Below, in pieces: positions 26,856 to 35,787 of a stretch of DNA of 64,000 nucleotides. Numbering within the stretch: position 1 is the stretch's first letter; each line of letters starts with the position of its first letter. The notes under the pieces were generated by a model. That model worked only from the letters and a program-made list of their open reading frames with translations. It was not told the origin of the DNA and ran no database searches. This DNA comes from Lewinella sp. W8. Its GTDB lineage: Bacteria; Bacteroidota; Bacteroidia; Chitinophagales; Saprospiraceae. The DNA lies in the NCBI RefSeq assembly GCF_004375085.3, contig NZ_SNAQ03000008.1, forward strand, positions 67,531 to 131,530. The letters run 5' to 3'. A program made the translations under genes and the position numbers.

Positions 26856-29800
26856 TTGCGCTCCAAGATCCTATTTACGTTTCTGCTTTTTTCCAGTGCT
26901 ACGCTTTTTGCCCAGGAACCCAACCTGTCTTTCTCCATCCTCAACGGAGACTTTACGCGTTGCGCCGAAGACAGCCTCGTCAACATCCGAATCGTGCCCG
27001 ACCCGGACAAGACCTTTTCCACCATCACCTTATTCTGGGACGGGGACAACATCGACCCCGTCACCATCACCGACCCCGCCCAACTGGAGCAGGGCTACAC
27101 CTATGATTTCCCGGACCTCTTTGACAATTGCGACTACAGCGACCGCTGCATCAGTCGGGGCATTTATGGTTCCTGCTTCCTCATTGAGGTAGTGGCCACC
27201 TACACCGACGGCACCAACGAAAACGTTTCGCGCCGCATCGGATTTCAAAAGCCACCCGAACCGAGATTTAACCTCCCCTCCACCACCTGTACGGGAACGA
27301 TGCTGGACATTCCGAACCTGACCTGTCCGGGCAACGACACCAGCATGACCTACCTGTGGACGCTTCCCGACGGGAGCACGTCCACGGATTTTGAAGTGAG
27401 CTACGAGTTTCTGGCCACCGGACCGCAAACGGTCCGGCTGGCCGCCACCAACCTCTGCGGCACCCGGGTCATCAGCCGCACCATCGACATCGTGCAGGCT
27501 CCCGACGTTACCGCCATTCCGGACTCCAACGTGTTTGTGGGGGTGGACAATGACTTCCGGGTGTGCCTGGACGGGGAGAGCTGCATCCGCCTCAATGGGA
27601 GCGCTTCGACGGGCATCGACAGCTGGCGGTGGACGGTCGACAACCCCGTCGGGGTGAGCATTGAGGACCCCGAATCGCTCATCACCCGGGTATGCTTCAC
27701 CTCACCGGGAGAGCGCACCTTCACCCTGCGGGGCACCAACAGCAGCTGCAACGAATCGGAGGAGCATCCCTGTCCGGTTACCGTCCTGGAAGGCGAGTCG
27801 CTGACGCTGAATCCTCAGCCCGACGCCTGCCCCCAACTGGACTACACCCCCGAACCCAGCGTTGACCCCGACGCCACCTACTTCATCGACGGGGTCGTGG
27901 TGTCCTCCTTTCCGTTCACGATGACGCCCCGGAGCACGCCCTACGTCATTCGGGCGGAGAAGTCTACGGAGTGTGGCGACCTGGTCGCCCGGGATACTCT
28001 CTTCGTGGACCCGGCCATTCAACCCACGCTGCTCTCCCCCAACGATGGGGACGCCTACTGCCCCGACGAGAGTCTGGTCGCCCTGGAAGTATCCGATCCG
28101 GGGGGAAGCTGGTCCAACTCCAGCAGCCTGGTCTTCCAGGACGGAATGGCTTTTTTTGACCGTTCCGCCCCGGCGGGGGCCTATCCGCTGACCTACACCC
28201 TGGGCTCCGGTGACTGCGAGCGCACGCTGAACTTTACCCTTTCCATTGAGCCCACCGAAACGCTGGACTTCAGTCCGCAGGCTGATGCCTGTCCGGAGCT
28301 GCAATATTCACCCCTTCCGGGGATTGACCCGGCGGCCACCTACTTCATTGACGGCGTGGAGGTCAGCGCCTTCCCCGTGTTGCTGAGTGCCCGCTCGGCT
28401 CCCTACGTCATCCGGGCGGAAAAAAATACGAGCTGTGACAATCTGGTGGCCCACGATACCTTATTTATCGATCCCGCCATTCAGCCCACGCTGGTTTCCC
28501 CCGCGGACGGGGACTTGTTCTGCCCCAACGACACGGGCGTTCCGCTGGAAGTCTCGGATGCCGGGGGCACCTGGACCCCGGCCGAGGGGCTGATGCTCGA
28601 CGGGGAAGACGCCTTTTTTGACCGGTCGGTTCCCCCGGGCAGATACGATTTCACCTACACCCTGGGCGAGGACGCTTGCGAGCGAACGCTCACCTTCAGC
28701 CTGGAGATCGCCGACAGCGAATTGCAATTGCCGGCGGACTTCACCATTTGCGCCACCGGCGATCCGGTTGCGCTGGCGCCAAGTCCCGGCGACGGCACCC
28801 TTTCCGGGACGGGGGTGAGTGACTCAGACCGCACCTTCTCTCCCGCCGGATTGGTACCGGGGAACTACGCCATTACCTACTCGCGGGATAACACCACCAC
28901 CGGCTGCACCGAAAGCGGCAGCTGGACGGCGGAAGTCATTGCTGAGCCAACCGTGGAAGCCGGTGCGCCCATTGAGCTGTGCAACGCGGACCAAAGCATT
29001 CAGCTCCTGGATTTCACCGCGGGATTTGTGGCGGACCCACCATCGGCCATTCTCTCCTTTTCAGGACGCGGAATTACCGACGGATCTACCGGGGCCTACC
29101 GCCCCGGATCCCTGCCCGTCGGCACCGTGGATACCGTCCTGATCACCAGTACCGACCCGCGCACGCCGGACGTCTGTGCGGCCACGGACACCCTACTGGT
29201 CACCATTACCGAAATCGTTACCCCCAACGCCGGTGCCGACACGACCATCTGTGGCGGAGACGACACCTTCTTCCTCGGCGATCCGGCGGGAGGCCGCTGG
29301 TCCGGGCCGAACGCCAGTGCCGATGGTACGGTCAACTTGTCCGGCTTATCGCCCAGCACCTACGTGTACACCCTCAGCCTGGGGGCGGGGATTTGCCAGA
29401 GTAGCGACGAGATGGTGCTGACGATCGTTCCCGGAGACGGCGTTACAGCGGCCACTGACCAGCTATTCGTCTGCGATACGGCGGCGGTGGTGCAATTACC
29501 GGTCACCACTCCATCTCAGGGAGGGGTGTGGTCGGGTGACCTTCCCCTTGCGGGGACCAACATTGACGTTAGTGGGGCCGCCGTGGGCACCTACGATTTC
29601 CGTTACCTGGTCAGCAGTCTGCCGGAGGGATGCAACAGTGCCGATTTGCGCCTGGACATACTTCCCCGACCGACCACTACGCTTCGGGGGGATAGCGTGC
29701 GCTGTAACGACGGAAGCTGCGTCACGTTTCGGTCCGGCGGCACGGCCGCCGACCGGTACCGCTGGAGCACCAGCGACGGATTCAGGGGAACGGGGGATTC

Positions 29801-32198
29801 CATTTGCCACCAATTCCCCGCGGCGGGAGACTACAGCGTTCGCCTGGCGGGCGAACGCCTCCACCCCGTCGATGGTTCCTTGCTGTGCAGTTCCCCCACC
29901 GTGACCACTAGCATTAGAATACTGGATCCGCTCCAACCGGCCACCATTACCGTAGACCAAGATACCATCTGTCCGGGAGAAGCCCTCACCCTGCGTTTTT
30001 CGCCGCCGCCGAACGCCAACCTTGAATCTCTGGCGTACGAATGGCGCTACGGGAATACGACCATCCCGGCCAGTGGGCCCACCGACATCTTCTTACCCTC
30101 CCCGCTGCAGGACACCAGCTATCGCATCTCGCTGCATACCCTTGGCACCTGCGGTGACGCCCAACAATCCTTCGAGGTTTTCGTGCGCGCCAATCCCCGC
30201 GCCAACATCAGAGTAGTCTATCCGGAAAACTGTAGCGGAAGCGAGCTCATTTTGACCAATCTGGCGACGGGCACCCTGGACGAGACCATCTGGTTCAGCT
30301 CCGATGGGCAGCGGTACACGAGCTTTCAACCACCCGTACTGACGCCGGTCACGGGAGACAGCGCCCGCACCATTTTGTATTCCCTGGTGGCCGGCAACAG
30401 CTGTCTGCGGGATACCTTCTCCGTTCCGGTTACCGTCGAGCCCACCAGCATCCGTGCACTTCCCGCCCTGGTGGATACGACCATCTGCCCCGGAGAGCCC
30501 TTCATCGTGACCAACATTTCCACCCCCGGTACCCGGGCCGAATACGTCTTCTCGGACGGCCGCCGTTTCGGGGGCGACTCCATCGCCGTAGTCTTCGATG
30601 AGCCCGGTCCCTTTTCCTTCGTCCTGTACGCCTACGGCTGTGGCTACGACAGTAGCGTATGGTCGGGCACCGTGCTGCCCGAACCGGACCTTGACTTCAC
30701 CGCCCCCGCCTTCGCCTGCCCCTACGATGAGGTCCCTTACGTCCTGTCGTCCTCCGCCGCCAACACCCTGATCTATTTCGGGGACGGAGACAGCACCAGC
30801 CAAAATATCGGCACCCACCGTTATGCGCCAAGTAGTGATCGATTCCTGATTCGCTACGCCGCCACCAGCGGCAACGGCTGCCGGGCCGAGGGGGAACAGT
30901 TCATCGACCTCCTCCCCCAGCCCTTAGCCGCCATCGGTCCGCTGGACAGCCTCTGCGCCGGGGAAGAACAAACCGTGGTCAGCCTCGGCAGCGGCGGGCA
31001 GACCTGCCGCTGGACCTTCCCCGATGGGACGGTGGCCGACGGCTGCTCGGTGAGCCATGCTTTCACCGAGCGGGGTCTGTCTGCCCTCCAGTTGATCTAT
31101 ACCTCCGCCAACGGCTGTACGGACACCGCCGTGGCACCCGTTTTCGTACGGCCCACGCCGGAGGTTGCGCTGGACGTCTCCTTCGATGATTCCGATTGTG
31201 GCCCCACGGAAGTGCGTTTCTTCTACCGGGGGGACCTTCAGGACGTCAGCAGTTTCCGGTTGCTCACCGGCGATGGCAGTGCCCCCATAAATGGCCTCAA
31301 CCCGGTCCATCGCTACGACACCAGCGGACAGGTCACCGCCCGGCTGCGGACGGGCTTCGATGACGTTTGCTTCGACGATACGGAGCTAACCTTTTACCTC
31401 CGGCAGTATCCCCGGGCGGAGGCCCTGACGGAAGACGAACGCTGTGAGCTCGAAGACCGGGCCTCCGTGGTGATCCGGACGGAAAACCCCGAGGACCTGA
31501 TTTCCGGCTCGGGTCCCAATGGCTACTTCGAAAACGGCATCAATCGCTTCAACCTGCTTGATCCGGGTGACTACATTTTTGAGGTCGTCAGTCCCGACGG
31601 TTGCGATACCCTCATTGATTACACCCTTAATCCCGTTAGGCCGCTGGAGCTTTCCACCATCGAGGACGCCCAGATTGAACTGGGAGATTCGATCCAACTA
31701 ACCAGCTTCGTCAACAGTAGCGACGTGATGATTTCCTGGGTTCCCGGTCGGGAATTGTCCGATTCCACGGTGCTGTCCCCGACGGCCCGGCCAACGCGGC
31801 TCACCACCTACATCATTACCGCCCTGGATACCGTCACGAATTGCGTGCGCCGGGACACGGTCACGATCAGCCCGAGCCAGGATAATGATATGTTCGTTCC
31901 GACGAGCTTCAGTCCGAACGAGGACGGCGTCAACGATGTCTTCCAGATCTTCCCGAAAGTGAGCGTCGATCGGGTGGAGGTCGTTCGGATCTGGGACCGC
32001 TGGGGGAACCTGGTGTACGAACTGAAGGGTACCTCCACCAACCCCATCAATCAATTTACGCCCCTCTGGGACGGCACCTTCAACGGCCGGCCGCTCAACT
32101 CGGCGGTCTTCGTCTACCAGGTGATTTATCACACCATTCGCGGTCAGCGGAAGGTATTGCGGGGGGATCTGACCCTACTGGCCAGGTTTGGGCGGTAG
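26856..32198 (+). CDS. Giant secreted surface protein with type IX secretion type-B C-terminal domain
   Basis: About 1780 residues. TTG start followed by a signal peptide (SKILFTFLLFSSATLFAQ). The body is a chain of PKD/Ig-like beta domains; two adjacent 154-residue units are near-duplicates (about residues 313-466 and 467-620, both with DACP, ATYFIDG, PYVIRAEK, DPAIQPTL, CERTL). The last 100 residues (PTSFSPNEDGVNDVFQIFP, VVRIWDRWGNLVYEL, GVYIYQV-like FVYQVIYHT, RGDLTLLARF) form the gliding-motility-associated type-B sorting domain that directs export through the type IX system. Likely an adhesin or cell-surface structural protein; the domain composition rules out an obvious enzyme. Confidence 0.92.
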   Translation: MRSKILFTFLLFSSATLFAQEPNLSFSILNGDFTRCAEDSLVNIRIVPDPDKTFSTITLFWDGDNIDPVTITDPAQLEQGYTYDFPDLFDNCDYSDRCISRGIYGSCFLIEVVATYTDGTNENVSRRIGFQKPPEPRFNLPSTTCTGTMLDIPNLTCPGNDTSMTYLWTLPDGSTSTDFEVSYEFLATGPQTVRLAATNLCGTRVISRTIDIVQAPDVTAIPDSNVFVGVDNDFRVCLDGESCIRLNGSASTGIDSWRWTVDNPVGVSIEDPESLITRVCFTSPGERTFTLRGTNSSCNESEEHPCPVTVLEGESLTLNPQPDACPQLDYTPEPSVDPDATYFIDGVVVSSFPFTMTPRSTPYVIRAEKSTECGDLVARDTLFVDPAIQPTLLSPNDGDAYCPDESLVALEVSDPGGSWSNSSSLVFQDGMAFFDRSAPAGAYPLTYTLGSGDCERTLNFTLSIEPTETLDFSPQADACPELQYSPLPGIDPAATYFIDGVEVSAFPVLLSARSAPYVIRAEKNTSCDNLVAHDTLFIDPAIQPTLVSPADGDLFCPNDTGVPLEVSDAGGTWTPAEGLMLDGEDAFFDRSVPPGRYDFTYTLGEDACERTLTFSLEIADSELQLPADFTICATGDPVALAPSPGDGTLSGTGVSDSDRTFSPAGLVPGNYAITYSRDNTTTGCTESGSWTAEVIAEPTVEAGAPIELCNADQSIQLLDFTAGFVADPPSAILSFSGRGITDGSTGAYRPGSLPVGTVDTVLITSTDPRTPDVCAATDTLLVTITEIVTPNAGADTTICGGDDTFFLGDPAGGRWSGPNASADGTVNLSGLSPSTYVYTLSLGAGICQSSDEMVLTIVPGDGVTAATDQLFVCDTAAVVQLPVTTPSQGGVWSGDLPLAGTNIDVSGAAVGTYDFRYLVSSLPEGCNSADLRLDILPRPTTTLRGDSVRCNDGSCVTFRSGGTAADRYRWSTSDGFRGTGDSICHQFPAAGDYSVRLAGERLHPVDGSLLCSSPTVTTSIRILDPLQPATITVDQDTICPGEALTLRFSPPPNANLESLAYEWRYGNTTIPASGPTDIFLPSPLQDTSYRISLHTLGTCGDAQQSFEVFVRANPRANIRVVYPENCSGSELILTNLATGTLDETIWFSSDGQRYTSFQPPVLTPVTGDSARTILYSLVAGNSCLRDTFSVPVTVEPTSIRALPALVDTTICPGEPFIVTNISTPGTRAEYVFSDGRRFGGDSIAVVFDEPGPFSFVLYAYGCGYDSSVWSGTVLPEPDLDFTAPAFACPYDEVPYVLSSSAANTLIYFGDGDSTSQNIGTHRYAPSSDRFLIRYAATSGNGCRAEGEQFIDLLPQPLAAIGPLDSLCAGEEQTVVSLGSGGQTCRWTFPDGTVADGCSVSHAFTERGLSALQLIYTSANGCTDTAVAPVFVRPTPEVALDVSFDDSDCGPTEVRFFYRGDLQDVSSFRLLTGDGSAPINGLNPVHRYDTSGQVTARLRTGFDDVCFDDTELTFYLRQYPRAEALTEDERCELEDRASVVIRTENPEDLISGSGPNGYFENGINRFNLLDPGDYIFEVVSPDGCDTLIDYTLNPVRPLELSTIEDAQIELGDSIQLTSFVNSSDVMISWVPGRELSDSTVLSPTARPTRLTTYIITALDTVTNCVRRDTVTISPSQDNDMFVPTSFSPNEDGVNDVFQIFPKVSVDRVEVVRIWDRWGNLVYELKGTSTNPINQFTPLWDGTFNGRPLNSAVFVYQVIYHTIRGQRKVLRGDLTLLARFGR

Positions 32199-32303
32199 TT
32201 AGCGCAGGGGGGTGGGTGGTCACAAACGCCCGGAATATTTATCTCCTCACTTTCCGATATTTGCGGCCACCATTAATTCCGCCCACCGGCGTGGGTCTGC
32301 CGC

Positions 32304-33695
32304 ATGCTCTTTTCCTCCCTGATTTTTCTCTGGCTCGCCCTGCCCCTCATCTGGGGCGGAAGCTGGCTGCTCCCCCGGCGATGGCTGAACGCCTTCCTGC
32401 TGGTGGTAAGCCTACTGGTTTACGCCTGGGGAGGGGTAAGCTACTCTACCCTGCTGCTGGGCAGCATCGGGATGAATTACCTGCTGGGCCGTCAACTGCG
32501 GGGGAGTAAAAAGAAGTTCTGGCTAGCGCTGGGGGTAGTACTCAACCTGCTCTTGCTGGGCATCTTCAAGTACGCCGCCTTTGCGACTACGGAATTCAAC
32601 CGGCTGTGGACCTGGTTCGGAGAGGCACCGCTACCGGTGCCCGACCTGACGCTTCCCCTGGGGATCAGCTTTTACACCTTCCAGGCCATCTCCTATCTGG
32701 TGGATACTTACCGGGGAGTGACGCCTCCCCAGCGCCGGCTAGATCACCTGGGGCTGTACATCGCCTTCTTCCCGCAGCTAATTGCGGGGCCAATCGTGCG
32801 CTACCAGGACATCCGGGAGCAGATTCTGCAACGTGTACGCAGCTGGGAGAAAACCCACGAAGGGATTCGTCGCTTTCTCGTCGGCCTCGCCAAAAAGGTC
32901 CTCATCGCCAATACGCTGGCGGGCATCAACGAGGAGATTTTCGCCCTCGATTTCACCACGATGGATCCCCTGACGGCCTGGGTGGGCATCGTTTCCTACG
33001 CCGGACAGATTTACTACGACTTCAGCGGATACTCGGATATGGCCATTGGCCTCGGGTTGCTGTTCGGGTTTCGCCTGCCGGAGAACTTCAACTTTCCCTA
33101 CGCCAGCCGGAGCATCCGGGAGTTTTGGCGGCGGTGGCACATCACCCTCGGCGCCTGGTTCAGGGACTATCTCTACATTCCCCTCGGCGGCAGCCGGGGC
33201 AGCAACTGGGCCACCAGTCGTAACCTCCTGCTGGTCTTTATGGCCACGGGTATCTGGCACGGTGCCGCGTGGAGTTTTCTGCTCTGGGGGCTCTGGCACG
33301 GCCTGTTCATTGCCCTGGAGCGGCAGCGGTGGTGGCCCCTGCGGGGCGTCTTGTATGCTTTTCTGGTCACTCTTTTCGGCTGGGTACTTTTCCGTACTGA
33401 ATCTTTCACCCTCTCGGTTCAGTATTATGCGGCCATGTTCGGACTTAACGGGGAAACCATTCCTTTTGACTGGTCCTTCTATTGGAACCGGGAGTTATCG
33501 GTGGTAAGCGTGGTGACCCTGCTGGGGTTCTGGCCCTGGTGGCGCCCCATGACCGATCGATGGGGAGAAATCCTGGCCCGGCGGCCGTGGCTTAAGGAGA
33601 GTTTGCTCACCGGTGCACTGTTGGTCCTCTTTCTCCTCTGCACCAACTCCCTGGTCAACAATAACCTCAATCCGTTCATCTATTTCCGTTTCTGA
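32304..33695 (+). CDS. MBOAT family polysaccharide O-acyltransferase (AlgI-like)
   Basis: 463 residues, about 11 membrane helices. Moves acyl groups across the membrane for O-acetylation of an exported glycan. PLGISFYTFQAISYLVD, REFWRRWHITLGAWFRDYLY and GIWHGAAWSFLLWGLWHG carry the conserved MBOAT histidines. A GATATTTG promoter-like element lies about 40 bp upstream of the ATG. TGATG overlap with the next gene indicates an operon. Confidence 0.93.
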   Translation: MLFSSLIFLWLALPLIWGGSWLLPRRWLNAFLLVVSLLVYAWGGVSYSTLLLGSIGMNYLLGRQLRGSKKKFWLALGVVLNLLLLGIFKYAAFATTEFNRLWTWFGEAPLPVPDLTLPLGISFYTFQAISYLVDTYRGVTPPQRRLDHLGLYIAFFPQLIAGPIVRYQDIREQILQRVRSWEKTHEGIRRFLVGLAKKVLIANTLAGINEEIFALDFTTMDPLTAWVGIVSYAGQIYYDFSGYSDMAIGLGLLFGFRLPENFNFPYASRSIREFWRRWHITLGAWFRDYLYIPLGGSRGSNWATSRNLLLVFMATGIWHGAAWSFLLWGLWHGLFIALERQRWWPLRGVLYAFLVTLFGWVLFRTESFTLSVQYYAAMFGLNGETIPFDWSFYWNRELSVVSVVTLLGFWPWWRPMTDRWGEILARRPWLKESLLTGALLVLFLLCTNSLVNNNLNPFIYFRF

Positions 33696-34861
33696 TGAAG
33701 TCGAAATACCGGATATTCCTTCCCGTGGCGCTCGCCCTGCTGTTTGTGGTCTTTTGGCTGGATGCGCTGGTGTTGGGCGTCGGAGCGCAGGTGCCAAGTT
33801 TTGAAAACAAGCGGCCGGCCGATCCTCCGGAGTTTCGCCTTGACTACCTCGATCCCTTCCCCCGGGACGCCGAAGCCTACTTCAACGACCACTTCGCCTG
33901 GCGGGGTGTTTTCCAACGCTTCAACGCCCAGCTACAGCAGGTCACCAACGGACGGTCGCCGCTGCCGGATTACGTCGTGGTGGGCAAGGACGACTGGTTC
34001 TTCAAGGGCGGGTTACAACTGGACATCTACCGCGGCAAGCAGCGGTTCTCTCCCGAGCAGCTTGAGGAAGTCGTGCGTACCCTGCTGACCCGGCGGGACA
34101 GCATCGAGGCCCTGGGTGGGCGATACTATTTCGCCGTGCCGCCCCTCAAGCATCACGTATACGCGCACCATCTGCCGGACTACGTGCGACCGCTGAACAC
34201 CGAGTACGCCACCAAGCAATTATACGCCCGATTACGCTCCACCGACCTCCGGGTGATCGATCTGCACGAGCCGCTGTTGGCCTACGCGGATACGGCCTCG
34301 GTGGAAGAGCTTTATTACCGGACCGACCACCACTGGACCGTCCGGGCCGGGGTGGTGGCCGCCGAAGCCATCGTCGATCAGCTCCGGGAAGACGGTGTCC
34401 CGCTGACGCCCTTTAACCGGGACGCCTACTACTATAAGGTGTTCCCGAATCCCGGTATGACCCTGGCCAAACTGGCCGCCCTCGATCGGGAAGACCAGGA
34501 CGTCCTCTTTACCCTCCACAAGAAAAGTCCCTGGAATACGGAAGTCGTTGACCGGCCGGATCTCCAGCCCCCCGGGGATTTCCCCTACCCGGAGAACTAC
34601 GCCATCCACCGGCAACAAACCGACGCCCAAAAGCGCGCCCAGTACCCCACGCTCTTCGTCAACCGGGAAAGCTTCGGCGAAAACCTGCTGCTCCCCCTCT
34701 CCGACCACTTCGGCAAATCATTTTTCCTCTTCGATGAATGGGAGCACGACCTGAACCTCCCGGAATACAAACGGGAGGGCGGAGACATTTACCTTCAGCT
34801 CGTCTGGGAGGGCTTTCTCTTCAATCTCCTGAATCAGGACGTGGAAGACGGGAGCTGGTAG
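33695..34861 (+). CDS. AlgJ/AlgX-like SGNH acetyltransferase, periplasmic
   Basis: 388 residues, N-terminal membrane anchor (RIFLPVALALLFVVFWLDAL). YYRTDHHWTVRAG contains the DHHW motif that supplies catalytic Asp/His in the AlgX/AlgJ family, and NRESFGENLLLPLSDHF holds the probable nucleophile Ser. It accepts the acetyl group delivered by the upstream MBOAT protein and places it on a polysaccharide. ATG overlaps the MBOAT stop (TGATG). No polymerase or glycosyltransferase gene is adjacent, so the modified glycan is unknown. Confidence 0.88.
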   Translation: MKSKYRIFLPVALALLFVVFWLDALVLGVGAQVPSFENKRPADPPEFRLDYLDPFPRDAEAYFNDHFAWRGVFQRFNAQLQQVTNGRSPLPDYVVVGKDDWFFKGGLQLDIYRGKQRFSPEQLEEVVRTLLTRRDSIEALGGRYYFAVPPLKHHVYAHHLPDYVRPLNTEYATKQLYARLRSTDLRVIDLHEPLLAYADTASVEELYYRTDHHWTVRAGVVAAEAIVDQLREDGVPLTPFNRDAYYYKVFPNPGMTLAKLAALDREDQDVLFTLHKKSPWNTEVVDRPDLQPPGDFPYPENYAIHRQQTDAQKRAQYPTLFVNRESFGENLLLPLSDHFGKSFFLFDEWEHDLNLPEYKREGGDIYLQLVWEGFLFNLLNQDVEDGSW

Positions 34862-34900
34862 CCCGTACGAGATAATGGGTTCACCGAGCCACGTGGCCAA

Positions 34901-35190
34901 CCCTTTTGCCGGATAAATCCGGCGCTACTGAAATATTTGGGTTTATCCAATGGGTCTTTTACTCTACCGCTAACTTTAGCTGCCTTTCCGGCAATCGGGA
35001 AGGATTACGAGGTCATCACGCCAAAGTCTCTTCATCAATAATTATGGTTCTTCAGTAGCGACGGCTTTAGCCGTTGGGGTTTACCTTTCGCCGGATAAAT
35101 CCGGCGCTACTGAAAAATTGGGGTTTATCCAATGGGTCTTTAGCCTTTGGCCCCTACCCTTCACCGGGTAAATCCGGCGCTACCGGGATG
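34901..35190. repeat. Direct repeats GGATAAATCCGGCGCTAC, 2.5 copies
   Basis: Copies at 34901-34960 and 35084-35142 share GCCGGATAAATCCGGCGC, TACTGAAA and the GGGTTTATCCAATGGGTCTTT segment; a partial copy lies at 35158-35185. CCGGATAAATCCGG is itself palindromic. Between copies is GACGGCTTTAGCCGTT, a second short palindrome. The stretch 34862-35310 has no gene. Confidence 0.8.
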
Positions 35191-35315
35191 GTTTGATGTT
35201 TTCTTATTCCACGAGAACCTAAGGGTTCAAAGTAATGCTCTCCCACCCCGCGAACCCACAATTTTTGCTCCTTAAGCAATGCCACTGCACCTGCGTCTCA
35301 ACGCCCTAAATCAAC

Positions 35316-35391
35316 TTATTACGACTAAACTCGTAATAAAATTTGCTTTATTACGACCAGGCTCGTACTTTTGCTACGACCACACTCGTAA
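35316..35391 (+). promoter_or_regulatory. Promoter with three BlaI-type operators
   Basis: -33 TTTG at 35342-35345, a 20-nt spacer, and -7 TACTTTTG at 35366-35373: a close match to the Bacteroidota consensus TTTG-N19-21-TAnnTTTG. Three inverted repeats of the form (T)TACGA-N6-TCGTA(A) lie at 35316-35339 (9-bp perfect arms), 35348-35368 (inside the spacer) and 35374-35391 (over the expected transcription start). Centres are 32 and 23 bp apart. This layout predicts repression by the BlaI protein encoded immediately downstream. Confidence 0.88.
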
Positions 35392-35397
35392 TAAACC

Positions 35398-35787
35398 ATG
35401 CCCAAGCAACAACCTACCCAGCCCACGGCCTCCGAACTCGACGTACTCCAGTTACTCTGGGATCGGGGTCCACTGCCCGTTAAGGAGGTGCACGCGGCGC
35501 TTTCCCAGGAACGCGACATCGTGTACACCACCGTCCTCAAGACCATGCAAGTCATGTTTGAGCGCGGCTTTCTGACCCGTGAAAGTGCGGGACGGAAGCA
35601 TATTTACGCCGCCGCGATCGCCAAGGAGGACACCCAAAACAGCCTACTGGACACCTTCCTCAACAAGACCTTCGGTGGTTCCGCCAAGGCGCTGGCCATG
35701 CGGGCGCTCGGCAACTACCAGACGTCCCAACAGGACATTGATGAGCTCAAGGCCCTGATCGAGAAACTGGAAAACAAGGACCAATGA
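35398..35787 (+). CDS. BlaI/MecI family transcriptional repressor
   Basis: 129 residues with a winged helix (SELDVLQLLWDRGPLPVKEV, TTVLKTMQVMFERGFLTRE) and a C-terminal dimerisation part. BlaI-type repressors are cut or released when the partner M56 membrane protease senses a signal. The start ATG is 7 bp after the third operator. The stop overlaps the next start (ATGA), so repressor and protease are one operon and autoregulated. Confidence 0.95.
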   Translation: MPKQQPTQPTASELDVLQLLWDRGPLPVKEVHAALSQERDIVYTTVLKTMQVMFERGFLTRESAGRKHIYAAAIAKEDTQNSLLDTFLNKTFGGSAKALAMRALGNYQTSQQDIDELKALIEKLENKDQ

